A model generated the notes under the pieces. That model saw only the letters and a program-made list of their open reading frames with translations. It did not search any database and was not told where the DNA came from. Below are positions 9,000 through 18,056 of a stretch of DNA of 64,000 bases, in pieces; within the stretch, counting starts at the first letter, position 1, and the number at the start of each line of letters is the position of its first letter. Origin of the DNA: Microbacterium sp. BK668 (GTDB taxonomy: Bacteria > Actinomycetota > Actinomycetes > Actinomycetales > Microbacteriaceae); assembly GCF_004362195.1 (NCBI RefSeq), contig NZ_SNWG01000001.1, forward strand, positions 2,170,001 to 2,234,000. Direction: 5' to 3'. The position numbers and the translations under genes are program-made.

Positions 9000-9031
9000 C
9001 CTCCCACGATTGCACGTCGGGCCCCGCTCCT

Positions 9032-9073
9032 GTCGCCCGGCTCGCGTCGCCCGGCTCGCATTGCCCGGCTCGC
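9032..9073. repeat. three tandem copies of a 14-bp unit
   Basis: The unit GTCGCCCGGCTCGC occurs twice exactly and a third time with its first three bases changed to ATT. It lies upstream of the LysR-type HTH gene and downstream of the hemerythrin-like gene, so it could be repeated binding sites or simple slippage. Confidence 0.7.
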
Positions 9074-9118
9074 GTCGGCGCCTTCTCGGACGGTGTCGCC
9101 CCGTGGGCACGGTCGCCG

Positions 9119-9853
9119 TCACACCATCGGAGGCACTGCTCCGGTCGGATAGAGCTCGCGCATCGCGCTGTCGTAGCGGCGCTTGAGCAGCAGCAGGTAG
9201 AGCAGGCGCACGGGCGCCGGCACGTTCGTGCGGTACCACTCGTCGCGCTCCGACGGCGGAACGCTCGCGAGGAGCAGCCCGAGCTGCAGCGACATCACGT
9301 CTCGCGGCCACTCCTTGCGCCGCGCGGTCAGCTCGGCGCGCGTGTGCGTCTCCAGCTCGTCCCACTCCTGCTGCGACATGACCGCGCCCGCGACCGGCAT
9401 GATGTCGTCCTCCTCCTGATCGAGGTGGACGACCAGCGTGTCGTGAAGCGACTCGATGTCGCGAGCGAGAGCGTCCCGACGCCCGGGATCCGCCGTCGCG
9501 ACCCACGGCGCGAGCTGGGGCTCGATGCGGCCGAGTCGCTCAGCCACGTCGCGGTGCTGGGCCTTCATCCGGTCCACGTGCGCCGCGCATCCGGGTTCCC
9601 GCGCGGTCAGGCGGTCCCACAGCATGAGGTCTTCCGTCTCGTGATGCAGGTGAAGTGCGTCGAAGTACAGCTTGGCGTACACGCCGACGGTCTCCGCGCG
9701 CACGAGGTCCTCGGGCGCCACCTCGCGGATCAGCATCGGCAGCTGCGAGTACATCCAGCGGAAGATGCGATGCACGAGGATCAGGCCCGAGGGGTCGCAC
9801 CCGGGCGACTGTCCCGCGGGCAGTGCTCCAGAGGAGGGCAGCTTGACAGCCAT
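9119..9853 (-). CDS. hemerythrin-like HHE domain protein
   Basis: A 244-residue cytosolic helical protein with the His/Glu pattern of HHE metal-binding domains: HRIFRWM near residue 27, HLHHETED near residue 67, H in KAQHRDV and HLDQEEDDI. Such domains hold a diiron centre that binds oxygen or responds to NO or redox state. The ATG at 9853 is preceded by GGGG at 5 nt. It is divergent from the SRPBCC gene across a spacer with an exact 20-bp direct repeat. The precise function is unknown. Confidence 0.78.
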   Translation of the reverse strand: MAVKLPSSGALPAGQSPGCDPSGLILVHRIFRWMYSQLPMLIREVAPEDLVRAETVGVYAKLYFDALHLHHETEDLMLWDRLTAREPGCAAHVDRMKAQHRDVAERLGRIEPQLAPWVATADPGRRDALARDIESLHDTLVVHLDQEEDDIMPVAGAVMSQQEWDELETHTRAELTARRKEWPRDVMSLQLGLLLASVPPSERDEWYRTNVPAPVRLLYLLLLKRRYDSAMRELYPTGAVPPMV

Positions 9854-9963
9854 ATCGACCCCCGATCCCGCGGCCGACAACCGGCGCTGCCGGGCCGCGC
9901 GGCGAACAGCGGCATCGTACACCGGGGCCTCTCGCGGCGACACGGGGGGAGAGGATGCGGCGC

Positions 9964-10030
9964 GCCCGGCCCTGTCCGGTCGCTGCGCGCGGGCCCCCCG
10001 TTCGCCGCGAGCCCGGCCCTGTCCGGTCGC
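9964..10030. promoter_or_regulatory. 20-bp direct repeat in a divergent promoter region
   Basis: The 20-mer GCCCGGCCCTGTCCGGTCGC occurs exactly at 9964-9983 and 10011-10030, start points 47 bp apart; similarity continues for 7 more bases with one mismatch. It sits between the hemerythrin-like and SRPBCC genes, just before the -10 of the latter, where paired operator sites could act on both. Confidence 0.5.
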
Positions 10031-10055
10031 AGCGCGCCGGAGTACGCTGACCACC

Positions 10056-10622
10056 GTGGGGAACGAGCCTCGTCGTGGGGACGCGCTCGATCGGGATCCG
10101 CCGGTGGTCGAGCCTCACCCGAGCGCGACCGGCGACCGCTGGAGGCGCCGCATCGTCGTCGACGCCACCGTCCGACACCGCGTGGAGTCGGTCTTCCCCT
10201 ACCTCGCCGACCCGACGAGGTGGCACGACTTCGCACCGGCCGTCGAGTTCCGCCACCAGATCGACGCCGGCTCGCCCTGTGTGGGGACGCGGTGGATGGG
10301 GACGGACCGCATCGGTCCGTTCCGCATCCACTTCATCGACCGGCTGGACGTGCTGGAGGAGAACCGGCGGGTCGTCTGGCTGTCGTCGGCCCCCTGGAAC
10401 TCCCGCGTGGAGTATGCCTGCGCCGAGTCCGGTGCGCACACCCGCGTCCACGCCGAGTACGAGGGCGAGCTCGGCGACTCGCTGAAGTGGCAGGTCGGGT
10501 GGCTGCCCCTGTGGGGCTGGCACTGGATCCTCGCCCGCGACTTCGTCCGCCTCGACCGGCTGCTGACGGCGAGTGCCCGCGCGAACGAGCGCTGGCGATC
10601 GCGGCACGCCCCGAGCGCCTGA
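10056..10622 (+). CDS. SRPBCC (START/polyketide cyclase fold) protein
   Basis: A 188-residue protein. After a disordered 35-residue lead it shows the SRPBCC pattern: a first strand (IVVDATVRHRVESVFPYLAD), the WHDFAPAVEF segment and a long C-terminal helix with RLDRLLTASARAN. These proteins bind a hydrophobic ligand in a helix-grip pocket; the ligand is unknown. GTG at 10056 is 7 nt after TACGCT (10043-10048), so a leaderless start is inferred. Divergent from the hemerythrin-like gene. Confidence 0.75.
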   Translation: MGNEPRRGDALDRDPPVVEPHPSATGDRWRRRIVVDATVRHRVESVFPYLADPTRWHDFAPAVEFRHQIDAGSPCVGTRWMGTDRIGPFRIHFIDRLDVLEENRRVVWLSSAPWNSRVEYACAESGAHTRVHAEYEGELGDSLKWQVGWLPLWGWHWILARDFVRLDRLLTASARANERWRSRHAPSA

Positions 10623-10815
10623 CCGCCGCGGTCTCGCGTCCCTCGGCTCGTCGACGGGTCGCCCGCGTCCGCGCGCCTCGGCTCGCATCCCGGCACCTGC
10701 CCATACGCCAGCCATCCCGCTCGCGTCAACCACCGAGCCCCGGATCCCGACCGACCGGCAGGCTGGACTCCGGACGCGCCGGCCCCGGTCCCGCGCGCTC
10801 CCCGAAGGAGTGCCC

Positions 10816-12186
10816 ATGCTTCCCACCGACACGTCGACCGACGCCGACGGCTCATCTCCCACCCGCCTGCGCCGCGCCATCACCCTGCCGCTGCTGTATG
10901 CGTTCATCCTCGGCGACGTGCTCGGCGCGGGTATCTACGCCCTGATGGGAGTCCTCGGGGAAGAGGTCGGGGGGATGCTGTGGGCGCCGCTCCTGCTCGC
11001 CCTCCTGCTCGCGATGCTCACTGCCGGCTCCTACGCCGAGCTCGTGACGAAGTATCCGCGCGCAGGGGGCGCAGCCGTCTTCGCCGAGCGCGCCTTCCGC
11101 AACAAGCTCGTCTCCTTCCTCATCGGCTTCTCGATGCTCGCGGCCGGCGTCACGAGCGCTGCCGGGCTGTCGCTGGCGTTCGCGGGCGACTACTTCAGCA
11201 CCTTCGTCGACCTGCCGACCATTCCGGTCGCCGTGGTCTTCCTCGCGCTCGTCGCGCTGCTCAACCTCCGAGGCATCCGCGAATCGATGGGCGCGAACTT
11301 CGTCATGACGATCATCGAGGTGAGCGGCCTCGTCATCGTGATCGTCGTCGTCGCGCTGATGCTGGGCGGCGGCAGAGGAGACGTGTCGCGGGTCACGCAG
11401 CTGCCGGAGGGCGCCGGCCTCGGCGCGGCCGTCCTCGGCGGCGCCATCATCGCGTACTACTCGTTCGTCGGATTCGAGACGTCGGCCAACATGATCGAGG
11501 AGGTGAAGCGACCGAGCAAGACCTACCCGGTCGCGCTGTTCGCCGCCCTCATCACAGCCGGAGTCATCTACATCCTCGTCGGCCTGGCGAGCGCCATCGC
11601 GTTGCCGGCGAGCGCGCTCGCAGAATCGAGCGGTCCTCTGCTGGCCGTCGTCGAGGCGAGCGGCGTCGCGATCCCGTCGTGGCTGTTCAGCCTCATCGCG
11701 CTCATCGCCGTCGCCAACGGCGCGCTGCTCACCATGATCATGACCAGCCGGCTCACGTACGGCATGTCGGAGCAGGGCCTGCTCCCCGGCATCCTGTCCC
11801 GCGTCCTTCCCCACCGGAAGACGCCGTGGGTCGCGATCCTGACGACCACGCTCGTCGCGATGCTGCTGACGCTCGTCGGCGATCTGGCGACGCTCGCCGA
11901 GACGGTCGTGCTGCTCCTTCTGATCGTCTTCCTGAGCGCCAACGTGTCGGTGCTGGTGCTGCGTCGCGAGAAGGTCGAGCATCCTCACTTCCGGGTCTGG
12001 ACGTTCGTCCCGATCCTGGGGATCGCATCCTGCATCATCCTGCTCACCCAGCAGCGACCGATCGTCTGGCTCTTCGCCGCGGGACTGCTGGCTGTGGGCG
12101 TTGTGCTGTTCTTCGCGTCGCGATGGGGCCGTCGCCGCGATGCCCGGAAGTCGAGCGTGGATGCTGTGGGCCAGCGCGAACGCTGA
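10816..12186 (+). CDS. APC-family amino acid permease
   Basis: A 456-residue inner-membrane transporter with about 12 predicted helices. The first helix contains LGDVLGAGIYALMG, the unwound substrate-binding segment of the APC fold, and the sixth region has AYYSFVGFETSANMIEEVKRPSK, the family's consensus before the cytoplasmic loop. It probably exchanges or imports amino acids by proton or antiport coupling; specificity cannot be read. ATG 10816 follows GAAGGAG by 5 nt. It stands alone, ahead of an aldo/keto reductase in the same direction. Confidence 0.9.
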   Translation: MLPTDTSTDADGSSPTRLRRAITLPLLYAFILGDVLGAGIYALMGVLGEEVGGMLWAPLLLALLLAMLTAGSYAELVTKYPRAGGAAVFAERAFRNKLVSFLIGFSMLAAGVTSAAGLSLAFAGDYFSTFVDLPTIPVAVVFLALVALLNLRGIRESMGANFVMTIIEVSGLVIVIVVVALMLGGGRGDVSRVTQLPEGAGLGAAVLGGAIIAYYSFVGFETSANMIEEVKRPSKTYPVALFAALITAGVIYILVGLASAIALPASALAESSGPLLAVVEASGVAIPSWLFSLIALIAVANGALLTMIMTSRLTYGMSEQGLLPGILSRVLPHRKTPWVAILTTTLVAMLLTLVGDLATLAETVVLLLLIVFLSANVSVLVLRREKVEHPHFRVWTFVPILGIASCIILLTQQRPIVWLFAAGLLAVGVVLFFASRWGRRRDARKSSVDAVGQRER

Positions 12187-12296
12187 GGAGCGCCTCGTCC
12201 GGTGTGCAACGCGTACAACGTTGGAGGTCGGATTGTCCAGCCTCGCGCCGGCGGCCCCCGTCGATGCCAGGCTGTGATCACGCGAAGGGAGACCAC

Positions 12297-13187
12297 ATGA
12301 AGCAGCGCACTCTGGCGGGACGGCAGGTGTCGGCCATCGGGCTCGGGGCGATGCCCCTGTCGATGAACAACGACCGGGAGTATCCGTCATTCGACGATGC
12401 TGTCGCCACCGTGCACGCGGCGCTCGATGCGGGCGTGACGCTCATCGACACGGCCGACATCTACGCACCGGCGTGGGACGAGATGGGGCACAACGAGAGA
12501 ATCGTCGCCGAGGCGCTGCGCACGTGGGACGGCGACGCGTCGAGCATCTTCGTGACGACCAAGGGCGGCATCACCCGGAGCGAGGGCGAGAACTGGGGCC
12601 GGAACGGCTCGGAGGACTACTTGCGCTCCGCGGCCGAGAAGTCGCTCCAGATCCTCGGCGTCGACCGGATCGAGCTCTACCAGTACCACCGGCCCGATCG
12701 CACGCGGGTGTACGCCGATGTCATGCGGGCGCTCGGGAAGCTGCGGGAAGACGGGCTCGTGCGAGCGGTGGGCATCTCCAACGCGAGCGTCGAGGAGATC
12801 CAGATCGCGATCGACGTGCTCGGCGAAGGGAACCTCGCAAGCGTGCAGAACGAGTTCTCGCCGAGGCACCCCGGCAGTTACGACGAGCTGCGGTTCTGCG
12901 GCGAGCGCGGCATCGCGTTCCTGCCCTGGAGCCCGCTCGGGGGCACAGGCGGGGGAGCGCGCAGCGTGGGCGAGCGGTTCGGGGCGTTCCGCGATGTCGG
13001 CGAGGCGCACGGCGTCAGTCCGCAGCAGATCGTGCTGGCATGGGAGCTCGCGCTCGACCCCTGCGTCATCCCGATCCCCGGCGCGAGGCGCGCGGCATCC
13101 ATCGCGGACTCCGCCCGGGCCGCCGATCTCGAACTGGGCGCTGACGAGGTCACGCGGCTGTCGGAGTCGGTGGGGATCTTCGACTGA
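12297..13187 (+). CDS. aldo/keto reductase
   Basis: A 296-residue NADPH-dependent carbonyl reductase of the (beta/alpha)8 AKR fold. The catalytic tetrad can be placed: Asp and Tyr in LIDTADIY, Lys in FVTTKGG and His in LYQYHRPD. The C-terminal IPGARRAASI is the NADP phosphate-binding loop. ATG 12297 is preceded by AAGGGAG at about 6 nt. The physiological substrate is unknown. It is followed, convergently, by a small hypothetical gene. Confidence 0.92.
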   Translation: MKQRTLAGRQVSAIGLGAMPLSMNNDREYPSFDDAVATVHAALDAGVTLIDTADIYAPAWDEMGHNERIVAEALRTWDGDASSIFVTTKGGITRSEGENWGRNGSEDYLRSAAEKSLQILGVDRIELYQYHRPDRTRVYADVMRALGKLREDGLVRAVGISNASVEEIQIAIDVLGEGNLASVQNEFSPRHPGSYDELRFCGERGIAFLPWSPLGGTGGGARSVGERFGAFRDVGEAHGVSPQQIVLAWELALDPCVIPIPGARRAASIADSARAADLELGADEVTRLSESVGIFD

Positions 13188-13197
13188 GTTCCGTCGG

Positions 13198-13227
13198 CCT
13201 CTGAATTCCTCGCGCCTGGCTCAGAGG
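13198..13227. terminator. hairpin between convergent genes
   Basis: CCTCTGA and TCAGAGG make a perfect 7-bp stem around a 16-nt loop between the aldo/keto reductase and the 74-residue gene, including the stop codon of the latter. Probably a bidirectional terminator. Confidence 0.5.
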
Positions 13228-13445
13228 GACGCGTCGGTCTCGATCGCGTCCGCGAGCTCGTCGATCGCGGCGGGAGCGAGCGAGACGCCGGCCGCCTCGA
13301 GTCGCTCGCCGAGCAGCCGGCTCATGTCATCCATGACCCGGCCGTGACGGATGTCGTCTTCGAGTTCGGCGACGACGCGCTCGATCGCGGCAGTGCGGTC
13401 ATCGTCGTCGAGGCCGCCCTCGAGATGCGCGTTGTGGATGCTCAT
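13221..13445 (-). CDS. small acidic protein, unknown function
   Basis: A 74-residue protein, rich in Asp and Glu (GGLDDDDRT, ELEDDIRHG) and predicted to be mostly helical. No signal peptide or membrane segment. ATG 13445 has GAGGGTGA about 5 nt upstream, which makes it preferable to an in-frame start at 13481. No family is recognised. It lies 3' of the oxidoreductase gene at 13540 in the same direction, with a 94-nt gap. Confidence 0.6.
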   Translation of the reverse strand: MSIHNAHLEGGLDDDDRTAAIERVVAELEDDIRHGRVMDDMSRLLGERLEAAGVSLAPAAIDELADAIETDASL

Positions 13446-13539
13446 GCGCTCACCCTCGTGGACCAGGACCCGCGCCCGCACCCCCTTGACAGCCGTCGCC
13501 GACGCGCGAATCCCGGCGCCCGGGCGGATGGTGGGGAGG

Positions 13540-14739
13540 TCAGGACAGCGGCCGCACCTCGATCGTGAACCGGTGCGCGCGCAACCGGTCCGCCAGCTGC
13601 TCGCCCATCGCCACCATCGGCGTGAGGACGCCCGCTCGATCCGGAAGGTCGTCGAGGGCGAGACTCAGCGCCGACTCGGCCAGCATGACGCCCGTGCCGC
13701 CGTATCCGGGATCGTACGGGGCGGCGATCGTCGTCCTGATCGGCGCGCCCTGCACCGGATAGACGTCGACGTCGACCGCGAAGCGGCCGTCCTCGATCGT
13801 CTTCGCGCTCGGGCCGACCCCCGGCGCCGGAAGCATGCGGTCCACGACCGTCCGCGTCGGAGCGAAGGACATGGCACCCACCAGGGCCGCGGTGCCCACC
13901 GTGATTCCTGCTGCGCGCAGGAACCCGGCCGGCCCGCGGCCCGTGCGGACGACCTCGCGGTAGCGCAGAAGCTGACCGTAGCTCCATCCCGTCAGATGAT
14001 TGCTCCGCTGAACGATCTGCTGGTTGTAGGCTCCCATGATGAACGGCGCCTGCCAGGACCCGCGCTCCCGCCCCCAGCCGCTGCCTGAACCGCCGGGCAG
14101 TCGCACCGACGGGCCCGGCGTGAGCGCGTACGGATCGGCGATGAGGCGGCGGGATGAGGCATCCGACTTCGCCCCCTTCAGCTGCTGACGGAGGGAGTCG
14201 ATCGTCCCGCCGCTGACGCCGCCGCGCAGCGACCGCACGCGCAGCGTCGCGGCGACGATGGGCAGGCCGCCGGCGGCCGCGTGCGCCAGCCCGATCCCGA
14301 GATCGGACGGGATCGAGTCGAAGCCGCAGGAGTGGACGATCCGCGCGCCGCTCTCGCGTGCGACGTCGGAATTGCGCGCGATGCTGCGCGCGACGAAGAC
14401 GCTCTCGCCCGACAGGTCGGCGTAGTCCGTGCCCGCGCGAGCGCAGGCCGACACGACCCCGGCGCCGTAGCGCAGGTACGGACCGACTGTCGTCGCGACG
14501 ACCGAAGTCGAGGCGGCCAGACGCGCCACGGCGGTGTCGTCGGCGGTGTCGATCTCGATCGTCTGCCAGTCGACGCCGAGCTCCCGCGTCAGGCCGTCCA
14601 GACGCTCGCGCGACCGTCCGGCCACGGCGATGCGGGCGCCGTCCGGCGCAGACCGGGCCAGATGCCTCGCGGTGTAGCGACCGACGAATCCGGTCGCGCC
14701 GAGGAGGACGATGTCGTGGTCGCGGTCGTGCGTGCGCAT
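13540..14739 (-). CDS. saccharopine dehydrogenase-like oxidoreductase (trans-acting enoyl reductase type)
   Basis: A 399-residue protein with an N-terminal NAD(P)-binding Rossmann motif LLGATGFVGRYTARHLA, followed by VAGRSRERL and VVATTVGPY, the pattern of the saccharopine-dehydrogenase-like family that includes mycobacterial trans-acting enoyl reductase. A hydrophobic stretch around GTAALVGAMSF suggests membrane association. The ATG at 14739 lies 8 nt after TAGGCT on this strand (14753-14748), so it is probably leaderless; a longer frame to 14790 lacks this support. Lipid or quinone-linked reduction is possible but unproven. Confidence 0.85.
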   Translation of the reverse strand: MRTHDRDHDIVLLGATGFVGRYTARHLARSAPDGARIAVAGRSRERLDGLTRELGVDWQTIEIDTADDTAVARLAASTSVVATTVGPYLRYGAGVVSACARAGTDYADLSGESVFVARSIARNSDVARESGARIVHSCGFDSIPSDLGIGLAHAAAGGLPIVAATLRVRSLRGGVSGGTIDSLRQQLKGAKSDASSRRLIADPYALTPGPSVRLPGGSGSGWGRERGSWQAPFIMGAYNQQIVQRSNHLTGWSYGQLLRYREVVRTGRGPAGFLRAAGITVGTAALVGAMSFAPTRTVVDRMLPAPGVGPSAKTIEDGRFAVDVDVYPVQGAPIRTTIAAPYDPGYGGTGVMLAESALSLALDDLPDRAGVLTPMVAMGEQLADRLRAHRFTIEVRPLS

Positions 14740-14845
14740 GGGTCGCGAGCCTACGCGGGGATCCGCCGATCGGCACCCCGGTTGCGGCACACGAGGAAGT
14801 CAGCTCTGCGCGGCGTCGAACGCGCGCTGCCGGGAGTTCGGCGCC

Positions 14846-16375
14846 TCAGCCTCTCGGAACTCTCCGCCGGCGCCTCGACACACGCGCGAACGGTCGCCGG
14901 GGGCGGTGGACGGGCACCGACGCGGTGGTGGCGCCGCCCGGGAGCACGATCGAGGCGGTGACCACGGCATCCACCGTCATCGACCCGTCCGTCGGTCCCA
15001 TCACAGCGATGGGCGTCGTCGGGGTGACCACGGTCGGGGTGATCGGCGTCGCGGCGAGCTGACGTCGTGCGTGCAGGTACGCCGGGACGAGGACGACGAC
15101 CGCGCCGACCCACGCGAGGGGATTGCTCGCCGCCACGCCGACGAAGCCGAACGCTCCGCCGAGCACCACGGCCGCGCCGACGCGCATGAACAGCTCGATC
15201 GTGCCGGTCACCGTCGGGATGAGGGTGTGCCCGAGACCCTGCAGCGCGCCGCGGACGACGAACAGGATGCCGAGGATCCAGTAGGTCGCGCCGTTGATCG
15301 CGAGCATCTGCGCGGCGAGGTCGACCACTTCGCCCGAGCCGGCGCCCACGAAGAGCTGTATGAGCGCGGCGCCGAAGGCGATGAAGAGCGCGCCGAGGAC
15401 CACGGCGCAGGCCACCGCGATCCACGTGGCCTGCGTCACGCCTCGCAGGATCCGGTCGGGGCGTCCGCCGCCGTGGTTCTGCGCCACGTACATCGACACC
15501 GCCAGCCCGAGGGACTGCAGCAGGGCGATCGCGAGGCCGTCGACGCGCGACGCGGCGGTGTAGGCGGCGACCGCGTCGGTACCGAGATGATTCAGGGCGA
15601 CCTGCACGACGAGCGTGCCGACGGCGATGATCGAGGCCTGGAAGCCCATCGGCAGGCCGAGGCGGAGGTGCGCGCCGAGCTCGGCCCGCGACACGCGCCA
15701 GTCGCCGCGGCGGACGTGGAGCACAGGCATCCGTCGCCGCACGAACTCCAGGCACAGCAGCACCGAGACTGCCTGCGACACGACGGTCGCGAGGGCCGCG
15801 CCGCCGACTCCCCAGCCGAAGGGGCCGACCATGACGATCACGAGCCCTACGTTGAGGGCGCACGCGAGCGTGAGGAAGACGAGGGGCGTCCGCGAGTCGC
15901 CCGTCGCTCGGATGATCGCCGAGAGGTAGTTGAAGAACATGAGCGCCCCGGCGCCGAGGAAGCTCACCTGGGCGAAGACGACGGCATCGTCCAGAAGCTC
16001 GGGCGGCGTCTGGAGGAGCTCGAGCAGAGGGCGGCTCAGCAGCGGAGCGCCGATCGTCAGCACCACCGAGCACACCGCGGTCAGGAGACTCCCGGCGGCG
16101 ACCGAGTGCCGGACGGCGCGGAAGTCCTGCGCGCCGAACGCCTGCGCCGTCGGGATGGCGAAGCCCGAGGTGAGTCCCCACGCAAAGCCGAGGAGCAGGA
16201 AGAGCATGCTGCCGGTCGCGCCGACGGCGGCCAGCGCGTCGACACCCAGCTGCCGACCGACGACCAACGCGTCGGCGAACTGGTAGAGCTGCTGCACGAC
16301 GTTGCCGAGCAGCAGGGGCACGGAGAACAGGGCGATGACGCGCCACGGGCGACCCGTGGTGAGGGCAGTGGACAT
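14846..16375 (-). CDS. MATE family efflux transporter
   Basis: A 509-residue multidrug/toxin exporter with 12 predicted helices in two halves. It opens LFSVPLLLGNVVQQLYQFAD, the MATE signature, with VGATGSMLFLLLG next; the second half begins LGLPMGFQASIIAVGTL. These carriers expel cationic compounds using Na+ or H+ gradients. ATG 16375 has GAG-rich sequence upstream. An odd feature is a C-terminal tail of about 70 residues, first Thr/Val-rich and then Arg-rich, beyond the last membrane helix and longer than usual, which may be a lost stop codon. A palindrome covers the promoter (16444-16457). Confidence 0.9.
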   Translation of the reverse strand: MSTALTTGRPWRVIALFSVPLLLGNVVQQLYQFADALVVGRQLGVDALAAVGATGSMLFLLLGFAWGLTSGFAIPTAQAFGAQDFRAVRHSVAAGSLLTAVCSVVLTIGAPLLSRPLLELLQTPPELLDDAVVFAQVSFLGAGALMFFNYLSAIIRATGDSRTPLVFLTLACALNVGLVIVMVGPFGWGVGGAALATVVSQAVSVLLCLEFVRRRMPVLHVRRGDWRVSRAELGAHLRLGLPMGFQASIIAVGTLVVQVALNHLGTDAVAAYTAASRVDGLAIALLQSLGLAVSMYVAQNHGGGRPDRILRGVTQATWIAVACAVVLGALFIAFGAALIQLFVGAGSGEVVDLAAQMLAINGATYWILGILFVVRGALQGLGHTLIPTVTGTIELFMRVGAAVVLGGAFGFVGVAASNPLAWVGAVVVLVPAYLHARRQLAATPITPTVVTPTTPIAVMGPTDGSMTVDAVVTASIVLPGGATTASVPVHRPRRPFARVSRRRRRVPRG

Positions 16376-16437
16376 GGAGGTGCTCTCGAAGCCAGGAGAA
16401 GAGGAAAGGGAGGGAAGCGCCCGGAGGCGAGACCGCT

Positions 16438-16457
16438 ATCCTATCGAATCGATTCGA
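16438..16457 (-). promoter_or_regulatory. promoter with 14-bp palindromic operator for the MATE gene
   Basis: TCGAATCGATTCGA (16444-16457) is a perfect palindrome. Reading toward the exporter gene, it is followed at once by TAGGAT (16443-16438), a good -10 box. A dimeric repressor of MarR/TetR type bound here would block polymerase. No regulator gene is adjacent. Confidence 0.5.
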
Positions 16458-16462
16458 GGAAC

Positions 16463-16487
16463 CCTGGACATGAGCTTCGTGTCCAGG
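16463..16487 (-). terminator. hairpin downstream of the desaturase gene
   Basis: CCTGGACA and TGTCCAGG form a perfect 8-bp stem with a 9-nt loop, 46 nt beyond the desaturase stop codon and upstream of the MATE promoter. Confidence 0.45.
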
Positions 16488-16533
16488 CCCCTGGCTTCGC
16501 CCGGCTGGGCCGCCGTCAGTGGTGCTGCACAGC

Positions 16534-17697
16534 TCAGGCCGGTCGGTAGGCTCCCACGACCGGACAGTCGAAGGGGTCCCGTGCGGCAAGCCCCACCCGG
16601 TTCAGATAGCCGATGACGATGCCATACGAGCGCCACAGGGTGGTCTCGGTGTACGGCACGCCGAGGGACCTGCACTGCTCGCGAACGATCTCGCGGGCGC
16701 GAGCGAGGTGCGGTCGCGGCATGTTCGGAAAGAGGTGATGCTCGACCTGGTAGTTCAGACCGCCCATGAGCCACGTCGCCCACCAGCCGCCGCTGACGTT
16801 GCGCGAGGTGCGCACCTGCTTGCTGAAGAAGTCGAGCTTCGCGTTCGGGGCGATCACCGGCATGCCCTTGTGATTGGGTGCGAAGGAAGCGCCCATATAG
16901 ACCCCGAAGACGGCGAGCTGGACGCCCACGAACGCGAAGGCCATCCCCGCGGGGAGGAGCAGGAAGATCGGCGTGAGCACGAGCGCGAAGCGCGTCGCCA
17001 GGAGGGCGATCTCCGGCCACCGGTCCTTCACCGGCTCCCGCCCCAGGACGTGCCGCAACGTCAGATAGTGCAGATTGAGTCCCTCGAGAGTGAGAAGGGG
17101 GAAGAACAGCCACCCTTGACGCCGGGTGACCAGGCGCCGCAGCCCCCGAGCTTGCGCGGCATCGGCATCCAGGAACGACACGGTGTCGACCTCGATGTCG
17201 GGATCCTTGCCCACCCGGTTGGGGTTCGCGTGGTGGCGCGTGTGCTTGCTCGACCACCAGGAGGTGCTCATGCCCACGACGCCGGCCCCGAGGATTCGGG
17301 CGAGGCGGTCGTTGGCCGGGCCCGACGTGAGGATCTGGCGATGCGCCGCCTCGTGAGCCAGGAAGGCCACCTGGGTGAAGAGGATGCCGAGAGCCGCCGC
17401 CATGAGTAGCTGCAGCCAGCTGTCGCCGAGCAGGAGGATGCCGGTGATCGTGCCGGCGAAGCCGACCGCGACACCTGCCCCGACGAGGGCGTAGAACCAT
17501 GGAGTGCGCCGCAGCAGACCGCTCTCGCGGATCACCTGTGACACATCGGTGTACGCGCGCGCCATCGGCGGGAAATCTGCGGTTCCGGAGTAGGTCTGGC
17601 GGACGGGACCGAGTCGGGACTCGAGGGTGTTCGAAGAGATGAGAGATCCGTTCGCTGGGGACCGGTGCGGCCGTGGAAGCCAGAGGCGGTCGCCCAT
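16534..17697 (-). CDS. membrane fatty acid (acyl-CoA) desaturase
   Basis: Introduces a double bond into an acyl chain using a membrane diiron centre. All three His boxes are present: HEAAH (about residue 114), HTRHH (about 151) and QVEHH (about 317), with four or more membrane segments. The QxxHH third box marks the front-end/linoleoyl-CoA-like desaturase group (DesA3-like). The longest reading from ATG 17697 is 387 residues; an in-frame ATG at 17565 would give 343 and neither has a strong ribosome site, so the start is uncertain. Reductase partners are not encoded nearby. Confidence 0.9.
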   Translation of the reverse strand: MGDRLWLPRPHRSPANGSLISSNTLESRLGPVRQTYSGTADFPPMARAYTDVSQVIRESGLLRRTPWFYALVGAGVAVGFAGTITGILLLGDSWLQLLMAAALGILFTQVAFLAHEAAHRQILTSGPANDRLARILGAGVVGMSTSWWSSKHTRHHANPNRVGKDPDIEVDTVSFLDADAAQARGLRRLVTRRQGWLFFPLLTLEGLNLHYLTLRHVLGREPVKDRWPEIALLATRFALVLTPIFLLLPAGMAFAFVGVQLAVFGVYMGASFAPNHKGMPVIAPNAKLDFFSKQVRTSRNVSGGWWATWLMGGLNYQVEHHLFPNMPRPHLARAREIVREQCRSLGVPYTETTLWRSYGIVIGYLNRVGLAARDPFDCPVVGAYRPA

Positions 17698-17806
17698 CGC
17701 TGGGTCCCACGCTACGTGTGCCCGTATGGAGCGGGCGGCATACCTCGGATCTCCCAGACGTTCGACAGGGAAGCGGATGCCGGAAGCTCGGCCGCTGGAG
17801 ATACGA

Positions 17807-17841
17807 AGACGCCCGCCCGGCGCAAGCCGAGGCGGGCGTCT
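17807..17841 (-). terminator. cspA: terminator hairpin after cspA
   Basis: AGACGCCCGCC and GGCGGGCGTCT form a perfect 11-bp stem whose loop contains a smaller CGGC/GCCG pairing, 11 nt past the cspA stop, followed by TTCGTAT. Typical GC-rich intrinsic terminator. Confidence 0.75.
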
Positions 17842-17852
17842 GTCGCTGCGAT

Positions 17853-18056
17853 TCAGAGGGGACGGATGTTCGCCGCCTGCATGCCCTTGGGACCACGCTC
17901 GGCGTCGAACTCGACCTTCTGATCCTCGCGGAGCTCCTTGAAGCCGTTGCCGGTGATCGCGCTGAAGTGCGCGAAGAGGTCGTTCGAGCCGTCATCGGGC
18001 GCGATGAACCCGTAGCCCTTCTCGGAGTTGAACCATTTCACGGTGCCAGTGGCCAT
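17853..18056 (-). CDS. cspA: cold shock protein, CspA family
   Basis: A 67-residue OB-fold nucleic-acid chaperone that melts mRNA structure. RNP1 (KGYGFIAP, residues 13-20) and RNP2 (LFAHFS, 27-32) are intact, and the start [14 protein letters not shown] is the family standard. The ATG has AAGGA 8-9 nt upstream. A terminator hairpin follows. The reading frame stays open upstream without a stop for more than 150 codons (see the entry at 18057), which is unusual for this gene. Confidence 0.96.
   Translation of the reverse strand: MATGTVKWFNSEKGYGFIAPDDGSNDLFAHFSAITGNGFKELREDQKVEFDAERGPKGMQAANIRPL

Noticed and set aside
9032..9073. 14-bp tandem repeats as a CRISPR-like array
   Set aside because: Units are directly adjacent with no spacers and only three copies.
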